A stretch of 45,154 nucleotides of DNA, taken from positions 122,865 through 168,018 of the forward strand of contig DAYD01000016.1 in NCBI GenBank assembly GCA_002506755.1, written 5' to 3'. This DNA comes from Euryarchaeota archaeon UBA462 (GTDB taxonomy: Archaea; Thermoplasmatota; Poseidoniia; Poseidoniales; Thalassarchaeaceae). The position numbers were made by a program, and so were the translations under genes. Each line of letters starts with the position of its first letter. Within the stretch, counting starts at the first letter, position 1. The notes under the pieces were generated by a model that ran no database searches, had not been told where the DNA came from, and saw only the letters and a list, made by a program, of their open reading frames with translations. Below, piece by piece: positions 26,351 through 33,094 of this stretch.

Positions 26351-26399
26351 TTTTGCTTCCCCCTTTTCCAGAAAAGCGAGGGCCCAGTAAGCTATCAGG

Positions 26400-26473
26400 C
26401 GGGCCTGAGGGGATTCGAACCCCCGGCCACCGGGTTAAAAGCCCGGCGCTCTACCTGACTAAGCTACAGGCCC
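26400..26473 (-). tRNA. tRNA-Lys (UUU)
   Basis: The minus strand folds into a complete cloverleaf. The acceptor stem GGGCCTG/CAGGCCC has seven perfect pairs, the D arm is GCTTAGTCAGGTAGAGC, and the anticodon arm is CCGGG-CTTTTAA-CCCGG with anticodon TTT. The variable loop has 5 nt, and the T arm is GGGGG-TTCGAAT-CCCCT. The discriminator base is G. CCA is not encoded and there is no intron. It lies just ahead of rpoH in the same direction. No separate TATA box was found between the upstream structured RNA and the tRNA. Confidence 0.97.
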
Positions 26474-26505
26474 ATGGCTAATGCTGGGCTTTCCTGCGAC
26501 CCTAG

Positions 26506-26583
26506 GGGTGTTCAAAAAGGTTCCCCAAGAAGTGCTCTCGCTAGAGGGTGGGTGCTCCTCGGGGAAGTGGGAGCGTTACACCC
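26506..26583 (-). ncRNA. Structured RNA / 5' leader upstream of tRNA-Lys
   Basis: On the minus strand three nested helices can be drawn. The outer stem GGGTGT (26578-26583) pairs with ACACCC (26506-26511). The middle stem CCCCGAGGAG (26555-26564) pairs with CTTCTTGGGG (26523-26532), ten pairs including two G-U. The inner hairpin CTCT-AGCG-AGAG is at 26535-26546. On the plus strand the two wobble positions would be A-C mismatches, so the minus strand is the RNA strand. A TATA-like CATTTATG is about 20 bp upstream of the outer stem, placing the transcript start at or near its first base. It could be a guide RNA (the two-stem pocket layout is like an H/ACA hairpin), a regulatory leader, or a tRNA precursor leader. 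No known family is recognised. Confidence 0.5.
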
Positions 26584-26598
26584 TTCAGCGGACTTTGA

Positions 26599-26606
26599 CA
26601 TAAATG
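26599..26606 (-). promoter_or_regulatory. TATA-like box for the structured RNA, tRNA-Lys and RNA polymerase operon
   Basis: CATTTATG on the minus strand, preceded by the purine-rich CAAAAA that could be a BRE, lies 20-25 bp before the first base of the structured RNA. It is the only clear promoter seen ahead of the tRNA-Lys and rpoH, so it may drive the whole region. Confidence 0.45.
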
Positions 26607-26668
26607 TTTTTGAGAGCTAATTGTTGCAAGAAAGGTGTAATTATTGTATTTTGGATGTTGAAATTTAA

Positions 26669-27997
26669 ATGAGTGGCGAATTTTTCAAGATAGAAGGGTT
26701 AGGTGAATGGGATATTCGTGCACCCCCCAACGTTTACCCGCCCAGAGAGGACACGGAATTGCTATGTTCCGTTATTAGCAGGCTGAATAACATTAAACAA
26801 AATGCAGTGGAAATAGGATGTGGTTCGGGGGCCGTCTCAATTGTACTTGCTAGTTTAGGATGGAACGTTGCCTCATTCGATGTCAATCCAAGTGCCGTTT
26901 CTGCAACTAAGGACAATGTAGAGAGATTTGGACTAACAGACCGGGTCAGGGTTGAAAATTCAGGAGTACTTGCTGGAATGAAAATTCCAAAAGAAACGGA
27001 TTTATTGGTCTGGAACATCCCATATCTTGACCCGATATCAGATGCAAATGACACATCTAGTAGAGTTGGAGAGGGTGCTCTATCCGACATTCCTGGATTG
27101 GGCTGGGGCGGGGAATTGTTGAATCATATCACAGAGGAGCAAGATTTTCTTTCACCCGAGCTAACAATACTATTGTTGTTGAGGACATCTCCAAAAAGTC
27201 TGAGCAAAATTTCTGATTGGGAAAACAATGGTTGGTCATGTCGCTCATTAGATTTCAGACGAATGGGGGATGAGAAAATAGAGGTATTCGCCATTTGGAA
27301 AACTGGACAAGGAGCGGATGCGAAAGAGGTAGAAACTTGCAATTCAACAATGGATGAGATAAAGGAAAATGTAGATCCGGGCTGGAGGAGGGTTTACTCA
27401 AAATCTCAGAGAAAGGGCAGAGGTCGCAGGGGATCTCATTGGTTATCGAGGGAGGGGGGAGTTTCCGCAACATGGGTTCTTGGTGAAGGGGTTCTTCAGA
27501 AAATACCCCCTGGGGTTTTACAGGTTAGCTTGGGGACAATCGTATCAAAAACTTTGGATGCAATGGTGAAATGGCCTAATGACGTAGTTACATCTGACGG
27601 AAGGAAGATGGCTGGGGTGTTAATTGAGTATTCTGGGGATGAGATTAGAATAGGGATAGGCGCCAACAAAAAATCCTTTCAAGATGGACAGATCCTAGGT
27701 TCTGGATGGGAGGAGACTCTGGGCGATGTTCATGCAAATGAGGTTTTCAAAAAACTTGATGTTTCGATCTCCTCGTATTTCGAAGACATCCAAATGGTAC
27801 CATCCCCAACACCTGAGTCTTTAATTTGCATGTCTTGGATAGGGCTTTCCAAGCTACTATCTAGAGGTTTGCTAGTAAGAAAGAGTGGTGTTCTTCTCAG
27901 GCCCGTTGGACTAAATCGATACGGAGAGTTAGAAGTATCTGGGCCAAATGGTTCTGAGTTGATTTCGGACTTGGATGAAACTCAATGGGAGTTTTAA
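26669..27997 (+). CDS. Fusion of HemK/Mtq2-like methyltransferase and biotin-protein ligase
   Basis: One unbroken reading frame of 442 residues joins two enzymes. Residues 1-210 are a class I methyltransferase of the HemK2/PrmC type: YPPREDTELL (23-32), the SAM loop EIGCGSGAVSI (48-58), the acidic strand end FDVNP, and NIPYL (116-120) in place of the usual NPPY, which binds the target glutamine. Residues about 238-442 are a biotin ligase: KGRGRRGSHWLS (249-260) for biotinyl-AMP, KWPND (301-305), GRKMAGVLIE (311-320), IGIGAN (328-333). Methyltransferase targets are usually release factor glutamine; the ligase would load the biotin carrier at 41.9 kb. A TATA-like stretch about 25 bp upstream suggests a leaderless mRNA. 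Whether the NIPY variant is active is unknown. Confidence 0.85.
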   Translation: MSGEFFKIEGLGEWDIRAPPNVYPPREDTELLCSVISRLNNIKQNAVEIGCGSGAVSIVLASLGWNVASFDVNPSAVSATKDNVERFGLTDRVRVENSGVLAGMKIPKETDLLVWNIPYLDPISDANDTSSRVGEGALSDIPGLGWGGELLNHITEEQDFLSPELTILLLLRTSPKSLSKISDWENNGWSCRSLDFRRMGDEKIEVFAIWKTGQGADAKEVETCNSTMDEIKENVDPGWRRVYSKSQRKGRGRRGSHWLSREGGVSATWVLGEGVLQKIPPGVLQVSLGTIVSKTLDAMVKWPNDVVTSDGRKMAGVLIEYSGDEIRIGIGANKKSFQDGQILGSGWEETLGDVHANEVFKKLDVSISSYFEDIQMVPSPTPESLICMSWIGLSKLLSRGLLVRKSGVLLRPVGLNRYGELEVSGPNGSELISDLDETQWEF

Positions 27998-28000
27998 GAT

Positions 28001-28285
28001 TTATAGCACTCTTTCTCTAACAAGTCGGATCTTACCTGAGCTAGTAAGAGTAGTTAGTGAGTTAGAGGAGTTAATTTTGGAGATTGAATTTTGATATTCA
28101 TCAAGGGATACACGCAAAATGAAAATTGTTATTCCTTGCCGATGTTCTACATCATAAATTCTCCAGTTTGATCTGCCTAGAATGGGAGAAATTGTATCGT
28201 TTAATTTAGATCTGGAAAGTTCTTTGTCCGAGGTTATTCCAATCCATCGGTGTTTCCCCCTAGCGGACTTATTCAGACGGGCCAT
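28001..28285 (-). CDS. RNase P protein component, Pop5-like
   Basis: This 94-residue basic protein fits the Rpp14/Pop5 pattern by eye: KHRWIGITSDKELSRSKLND at the start, a central strand GITIFILRVSLDEYQNSISK (compare the GIVRV-x-n-AL block), and the end LTTLTSSGKIRLVRERVL, which resembles the RTLGVSGTIKR ending of Pyrococcus Pop5. It would help the RNase P RNA mature tRNA 5' ends. It is shorter than most Pop5 proteins (about 110-120). It converges on the methyltransferase-ligase gene with 3 bp between stops. Moderate confidence. Confidence 0.55.
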   Translation of the reverse strand: MARLNKSARGKHRWIGITSDKELSRSKLNDTISPILGRSNWRIYDVEHRQGITIFILRVSLDEYQNSISKINSSNSLTTLTSSGKIRLVRERVL

Positions 28286-28316
28286 GACTACGCGAAGGGG
28301 TTTACCTTAACCAAGA

Positions 28317-29591
28317 GTGGGGTCTCCGGATATTATGGAGCATGAGTCTGAGAGGCTATCCGAGGATGGTGGGCTATTGGAGTCCTTCACGGATCCGTCA
28401 ACATTTCCACACTTCATTTCGATGATAGCAGTCTCAAGTTTCCTTTATCTAATGATGAAGGTTCAATGGTTTGGCATTAATGAAACTGGCAGCTTGGTAT
28501 TCCTCTCTCTGTCTTTGACATACGTTTTTGCCGCAATAATTAATCCAACCAGAATTGGAGGTTTCCTGCTAAATGTAGACCATGATAGTGGTGGCATATT
28601 CAATTCAGGGTACTGGAAGAAGTGTGCTAGGGTCATGATCGTAATTTCAGTAATCTGCATTTCTATCATGACCCTGCTAAATATCCAATTGGGAGAGCAC
28701 AACAGTAGTGTTATACTTTTTATGGGCTCTCTTTTCCTTATGATGTCTTTCGGTCAAGCAGTATCCATTGTTTACGGGGGAATTCAATATTCCAATGGCC
28801 GTCAACTGGTGGTAAGCTCGAGTCGATCCAGTAGGTGGCATACTGCCTTGAGAGTTGCTACCATTGTTGTGTTATTTAGCCCCCTTATATGGTGGATGAG
28901 CTACACTTCCCAAGATTCTGGAAAGGGGTTTGAATTCTATGGTTATGATGGGACCTTGCTGAACCTAATGCTGCAACTCGTTTTCCTAGTTTTCTTGGGG
29001 CTAATTGTGACGTTCCTTGACAGGATTACATCCGATAAAAGAAAGAGGGAGTTAATCGATGGGAGAGCGGCAGACAGATTCATGATGATCGTGATCATAA
29101 CGTGCTGTTGGCATTTATTCAGCGCATGGCGGAGAAATCCGTTCACACAGGCCCCTAGTCAGTCATCTATACTGCTAGAAGAAGGTGCTTTAATGGGGTT
29201 AACAATATTACTCGCAGTATGGGCAATTTCAAACAAAGGCAGGGATAAGGGTTGGGGTATCTTTCAAGGTCAGTCCGCCATATATTGGGGGATTTGTTTC
29301 GGATATGCCTACGGAGGTAGCATTGCGTCTCTGTCTTCTCTGAGTGAGGGAGTGTTGGACCTCGTCACAATCACGGCTCTTGGTCACCTAATAACGGGCC
29401 TGTCGGCCGTAGTTTTGCTTCCATTCACAATAGGATATGTTGGCTTTGTCGGCCGGGTCCAAAAGAGCTTGGAATTTACTGATCCAGAAAACAAGGAATT
29501 AGGGAAGATCTCAGGTGTGCAAACACAAAAAAATAGTGTCCGAAAAAATACATCCCAGGAATCAGACCCTGATGTAGAACTACTGGATTAG
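28317..29591 (+). CDS. Multi-pass membrane protein
   Basis: The 424-residue protein has about nine or ten hydrophobic helices, seen from about residue 32 (FISMIAVSSFLYLMMKV) to 380 (HLITGLSAVVLLPFTIGYVG). Loops are short, and the C-terminus (about 395-424) is polar and probably cytoplasmic. No transporter or enzyme motif is recognised. The start is GTG at 28317, or ATG at 28335 (MEHESERL). It is divergent from the Pop5-like gene and overlaps the convergent FtsZ-like gene by 4 bp. Function unknown. Confidence 0.6.
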   Translation: MGSPDIMEHESERLSEDGGLLESFTDPSTFPHFISMIAVSSFLYLMMKVQWFGINETGSLVFLSLSLTYVFAAIINPTRIGGFLLNVDHDSGGIFNSGYWKKCARVMIVISVICISIMTLLNIQLGEHNSSVILFMGSLFLMMSFGQAVSIVYGGIQYSNGRQLVVSSSRSSRWHTALRVATIVVLFSPLIWWMSYTSQDSGKGFEFYGYDGTLLNLMLQLVFLVFLGLIVTFLDRITSDKRKRELIDGRAADRFMMIVIITCCWHLFSAWRRNPFTQAPSQSSILLEEGALMGLTILLAVWAISNKGRDKGWGIFQGQSAIYWGICFGYAYGGSIASLSSLSEGVLDLVTITALGHLITGLSAVVLLPFTIGYVGFVGRVQKSLEFTDPENKELGKISGVQTQKNSVRKNTSQESDPDVELLD

Positions 29592-30493
29592 AGCCCGCTA
29601 ACGACTGCTACCAGCCTTAGCCTTCCTGCCATATCGTCGCTTGCTCTTGCGCCAAGAATTACTTGACAATCAGGATCTAGGGTCGAGACAAAGGCCTCAG
29701 AAACCAAATTCAGGTGTGATAGTGTCATGTCAGGACCACCTTCGACCTGTATAAGGCATGCTTTCGCACCATCAGCTGTAATTTCTGAGAGAGGTGACTT
29801 CCTCGCAATTTTGACGATATCCTCTGGATTATCTACTGATCCGTTACCGACTATCAAAGTTGCATTTCCGGGCCGTTTTACAATCGTTCTGAGGTCCATC
29901 AAATCCAGATTCATTTTCCCTACTTTGGCAAGTGTCATTACAAGCCCTTCGATTAATTCACCAATCCATTCTGAACCAAGTTTCCAATCAGAATCTCTGT
30001 ATCTTGCTTGCCAAGCTAATCTTTCAAGACTCACCCGGATGGTAAGATCTGAGTTTTGCTCGATCTTGGGCAGCGCTAAATCAGATATTGCGCGCCTAAG
30101 AGGTTGCTCTGCAAAGGGTTCTCCTACAATGCTAATCACTAGGCTACCAGAATCTTTGGCCCTAGAAGCAATTTCTGCTGCCGCTCCAGAACCGGTACCA
30201 CCGCCAAGAGCTGCCAGTAGAATGACTAACTCCGATTTTTCCAACAGTGGCGATATGTTTGAGATACCTTCACTTAATCTATGGGCCGCTAAATTTGGAA
30301 GCGCCGCTGCCCCCTTTCCCCTTCCTGAAGCATCTAAGTGCAGACAATGTGCGGAATGGCTCATTTCAAAAGAAGACTCATCGGCATCTATCAGTAGTAA
30401 ATCGGAGAGTTTGGAGCATCTTGTGTGGGCCCTAGATGACCATCCGCAGCCTATGCCTCCGACACCCACGATCAGAATCGCCTCCTGGTCCAT
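29588..30493 (-). CDS. Divergent FtsZ/tubulin-superfamily protein
   Basis: The 301-residue protein has the FtsZ order of motifs: the glycine loop GVGGIGCG (10-17), the tubulin signature GGGTGSG (97-103; FtsZ usually GGGTGTG), and the synergy loop NLDLMD (195-200) with both acidic residues needed to trigger GTP hydrolysis in the neighbour. After it, RTIVKRPGNATLIVGNG and VEGGPDMTLSHLNLV match the FtsZ C-terminal domain. The C-terminal tail that binds membrane anchors is missing. It is shorter and more divergent than canonical FtsZ. A filament-forming role in division or shape is inference. It follows the TPR protein gene by 35 bp in the same direction. Confidence 0.75.
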   Translation of the reverse strand: MDQEAILIVGVGGIGCGWSSRAHTRCSKLSDLLLIDADESSFEMSHSAHCLHLDASGRGKGAAALPNLAAHRLSEGISNISPLLEKSELVILLAALGGGTGSGAAAEIASRAKDSGSLVISIVGEPFAEQPLRRAISDLALPKIEQNSDLTIRVSLERLAWQARYRDSDWKLGSEWIGELIEGLVMTLAKVGKMNLDLMDLRTIVKRPGNATLIVGNGSVDNPEDIVKIARKSPLSEITADGAKACLIQVEGGPDMTLSHLNLVSEAFVSTLDPDCQVILGARASDDMAGRLRLVAVVSGL

Positions 30494-30528
30494 GAACCCC
30501 GGGAATGGTCAAGCTAGATTATTTTGTC

Positions 30529-30834
30529 TTATTCATAAGTTGCATAACGTCTGTATCGTCTTCTCTCGTCTCTTGCCCAAGAGTTATCCGGCTCTAGTTT
30601 CAATACCATCTCGTAATATTCTATCGCCTTTTCAAAATCGGACAAATACCTCCCATTTAGGTGGCCCAAGGTATTGAGTACGGGTATGCAAAATTTGTCC
30701 TGTTGAATCATTTTGTTTAGTATTTCTTCAGCCTCGGTTATCTGCATAAGCTCCATTTTGTCCTCAGCATCTCCCAAACTGGTGATTTGTTGATCGGTCA
30801 GATCGTATAGGTTCTTCCATTGTGGCGCGCTCAT
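30529..30834 (-). CDS. Small TPR protein
   Basis: The 101-residue protein has one clear tetratricopeptide repeat near the C-terminus (LSDFEKAIEYYEMVLKLEPD) and a weaker one before it (EEILNKMIQQDKFCIPVLNT). The end is basic and Tyr-rich. It starts at an ATG and is followed by the FtsZ-like gene 35 bp later, so it may be a partner of that filament protein. The partner is not known. Confidence 0.7.
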   Translation of the reverse strand: MSAPQWKNLYDLTDQQITSLGDAEDKMELMQITEAEEILNKMIQQDKFCIPVLNTLGHLNGRYLSDFEKAIEYYEMVLKLEPDNSWARDERRRYRRYATYE

Positions 30835-30888
30835 GGCGATTCTTCCAATACCTGGTGTTTGAGATTTTCCGATTCACGGCTCAATAAT

Positions 30889-30924
30889 CGGCCCCGAAGG
30901 GGCCGGAGTGGAACGTTAATATCC
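30889..30924 (+). promoter_or_regulatory. GC hairpin and TATA box ahead of the respiratory operon
   Basis: CGGCCCC-GAA-GGGGCCG (30889-30905) is a perfect 7-bp inverted repeat. Directly after it comes GTTAATAT (30915-30922), a TATA-like box. The respiratory operon starts at 30984, so the leader would be about 40 nt. The hairpin is not behind any gene end, so a terminator role is unlikely; an operator is more likely. The rest of the 30835-30983 gap shows nothing else. Confidence 0.4.
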
Positions 30925-30983
30925 CCCCTTCAGATGGTAATGTCATCCAGCGATTGCTGGATTGGGTGACAGGTGACACAACT

Positions 30984-31787
30984 ATGACCACAATCCAAAA
31001 AGCGGTGGCTATAATTTTCATTTTGGTTTTCATAGCTGGAACGGGTCAAGCATACCCAGGAGGGGTGGGTGGAGATGCCAATGGGCAAGGAGATGTATCA
31101 CTAGCAGGATGCACTTGCCATGCCGAAGACCCTGACAATTCCGTGACTGTAATATTAGATGGAGTACCATTCCATTACACCCCGGAAACCCAGTACGAGA
31201 TGAAGCTACAATTGATAGGTGGACCCGAAATAGATCTGAATAGTCATACAGGAGGCTTCGCGATGACGGTGACATCTGGGGTATTGGCTGCGTCTGAAGC
31301 CTCGGAGGACCTAGTAGAGAATTGGGAGGGAGACGAATCAAGTCTTACTCACACCAATGCGGGCTCCAGAACAAGCGACAGGGCATGGACATTCATCTGG
31401 ACCAGCCCGGAGGAAGGTACAGGAACCGTGATTTTCGCAATTGCAGGGAATTCGGTGAATGGAGATTTGGCACCATCCAACCTAGATAGATGGAATAGGC
31501 TAACTACAAGCATAGATGAAGGTGAAGACAATGGAAGAACAAAAACAGTCTTCTCTGGAAATGGAGACATAAACCCCCCTGCTCCAATTGAAGAACACAC
31601 AGACTTGCATCACATGGGTGCCAAACTCAAAGCACATTGGCTCGGATTGCTGGGTTTCGCGGCAGTGATACTTGTGATTCTTTTCTGCGGCCTATTCCTC
31701 AGGTATGGCTTCTCCAGACATTACACAGGAAGGAGTAATTTACTCAGGCTAAGAATAAAACATCTAAGGAGGGGCGATCAAATATGA
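30984..31787 (+). CDS. Surface protein with C-X-C-H motif and membrane anchor
   Basis: The 267-residue protein has an N-terminal signal peptide (QKAVAIIFILVFIAGTGQA). Then comes YPGGVGGDANGQGD, followed by GCTCH with Cys43, Cys45 and His46. A beta-rich ectodomain of the Reeler/choice-of-anchor V type follows (HTGGFAMTVTSG, then HTNAGSRTSDRAWTFIW). Near the C-terminus there is a membrane helix (about 216-238) and a basic cytoplasmic tail. Relatives in bacteria have CXXCH haem motifs at this place; here the spacing is one residue shorter. ATG at 30984 is chosen over a TTG at 30954. First gene of the operon with Rieske and cytochrome b; it may be an electron acceptor on the outer face. Confidence 0.7.
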   Translation: MTTIQKAVAIIFILVFIAGTGQAYPGGVGGDANGQGDVSLAGCTCHAEDPDNSVTVILDGVPFHYTPETQYEMKLQLIGGPEIDLNSHTGGFAMTVTSGVLAASEASEDLVENWEGDESSLTHTNAGSRTSDRAWTFIWTSPEEGTGTVIFAIAGNSVNGDLAPSNLDRWNRLTTSIDEGEDNGRTKTVFSGNGDINPPAPIEEHTDLHHMGAKLKAHWLGLLGFAAVILVILFCGLFLRYGFSRHYTGRSNLLRLRIKHLRRGDQI

Positions 31788-32233
31788 AAGAAGATTCAGT
31801 AATGGACCTCCTTAGGAAGGTTAAATCTGGCGATGTTAGTGTTGAAGACGCGAGAAAGGCCTTGGAGGATGCAGAGCTGACTGAAGAGGACTTCATAGCA
31901 GCGGTAGACCATGGTGTGTTCAACGAACCTAAGCCTGGCACTGTGGTTCGAGCAACCGTCTCTCCTTCTGGAGACTCTTGGCTAATTGTACTAGTTGGCC
32001 TGTGGGGAATTCTTTGGACATTATATTGGGCTGGAGCGCTATCATATGGCCTTTACAACCACTGGGATCAGCAACTACTATCTTTCAATCTCGCAATGAC
32101 CCTCCTGACACTAATTATAATGGGAATCATATATCTTAAGTGGGTATTGCCGGATGTCCTGATAGTCAAATACCGCAGGAGCAAGTACATCCCTAGTCAC
32201 GATACCGAGTCGTGGAAGAAATACGAGGTGTGA
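31784..32233 (+). CDS. Small two-helix membrane protein of the respiratory operon
   Basis: The 149-residue protein has a soluble helical N-terminus (MDLLRKVKSGDVSVEDARKA, about 7-26), two membrane helices (about 66-88 and 99-122), and a basic C-terminal tail. It overlaps the previous gene by 4 bp (ATGA) and lies 2 bp before the chosen Rieske start. No cofactor motif is seen. Its place suggests an accessory subunit of the quinol-oxidising complex. Confidence 0.65.
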   Translation: MKEDSVMDLLRKVKSGDVSVEDARKALEDAELTEEDFIAAVDHGVFNEPKPGTVVRATVSPSGDSWLIVLVGLWGILWTLYWAGALSYGLYNHWDQQLLSFNLAMTLLTLIIMGIIYLKWVLPDVLIVKYRRSKYIPSHDTESWKKYEV

Positions 32234-32235
32234 TC

Positions 32236-33084
32236 GTGTCTAGAAATTTCAAACTGAGGCCTCTAGAACCGAAAGGCCAATCTCGCAATGAAAAGAACGG
32301 GGCAATTGACAGAAGGGAGTTTATGCGCCTGTCATTCAATACGGCTGCAGGACTCATCACACTAGGTAGTCTTGGAAGTGTGGGTTTCGCTTCGTTTCTT
32401 ATGGGGCAGTCTAGCGGGGGTTCTTCCGATTCATCCATCAAATTCTACGTACCCAAGGGCTCTGAGGTTTGGTATAGCAGTATGGACAAACAACCTATGA
32501 CAATGCAGGCTTTCAAGGATGAAGCAGCGAGCTCCCCCACTGGTATGGCTGGTGCTGCAGGTCTTTGGTCAGGTCTTCCAATAATCGCAACTTATGTCCC
32601 ACATGAGGAGAATAAAAACAAGCCTCTATCAGAGAACGAGCCTAGGTTTCAGATGATGGACGGCTATACTGCTGGAGGGGCCTATGTGGGGTCTGGTTTT
32701 GAGATAGAGGAAAAGGAAGAGTACGCTTCTCTAAACATACACGATAACATGGTGATCGTCTTCGCCAGGTGTCCACACCTTTGCTGCATTCCGGGGTGGC
32801 AACTAGTCCAGAACGACTTTACAAACGATAACTGGCTACCCGGTGGGACAGATAGCGGAGGAAACAAGTCCTTCTGTATATGCCATTCGAGTAGGTATGA
32901 TCATACTGTAATAGAAAAGAACACGGCAAGGAACAGGTCTAACGGTCAGGAGTTTGATTTCATTGGAGTGAAGAAAACCGGGGGCCCAGCACCTTATGGC
33001 ATGCCACTGATTCCGTTTACTGTTAATGGAGATACGATAGAGGCTCTTCCTGATTTTCTTGATTGGTACACATTCTGCGGGTAG
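32236..33084 (+). CDS. Rieske iron-sulfur protein
   Basis: The 282-residue protein carries a 2Fe-2S cluster that takes one electron from quinol in bc-type complexes. The N-terminus has a twin-arginine type signal-anchor, RREFMRLS (26-33), and a hydrophobic helix (about 33-58). The cluster motifs are CPHLCC (Cys179 and His181, with Cys184 for the disulfide) and CICHSSRYD (Cys214, Cys216, His217). Between N-terminal anchor and cluster there is a long extra domain. I chose GTG at 32236 with GAGGTG upstream; an in-frame ATG at 32212 overlaps the previous gene and lies in its coding tail. Cytochrome b follows 10 bp later. Confidence 0.92.
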   Translation: MSRNFKLRPLEPKGQSRNEKNGAIDRREFMRLSFNTAAGLITLGSLGSVGFASFLMGQSSGGSSDSSIKFYVPKGSEVWYSSMDKQPMTMQAFKDEAASSPTGMAGAAGLWSGLPIIATYVPHEENKNKPLSENEPRFQMMDGYTAGGAYVGSGFEIEEKEEYASLNIHDNMVIVFARCPHLCCIPGWQLVQNDFTNDNWLPGGTDSGGNKSFCICHSSRYDHTVIEKNTARNRSNGQEFDFIGVKKTGGPAPYGMPLIPFTVNGDTIEALPDFLDWYTFCG

Positions 33085-33094
33085 GTGATGAAAA

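Noticed and set aside
26669..27997. Possible frameshift joining two genes in the methyltransferase-ligase
   Set aside because: The linker between the domains is in frame with no stop, and motifs of both enzymes are intact, so a true fusion is the simpler reading; assembly error is kept as a check.
29727..30677. 316-residue plus-strand reading frame opposite the FtsZ-like gene
   Set aside because: It is Ser/Pro-rich, without family features, and wholly antisense to a gene with clear motifs.
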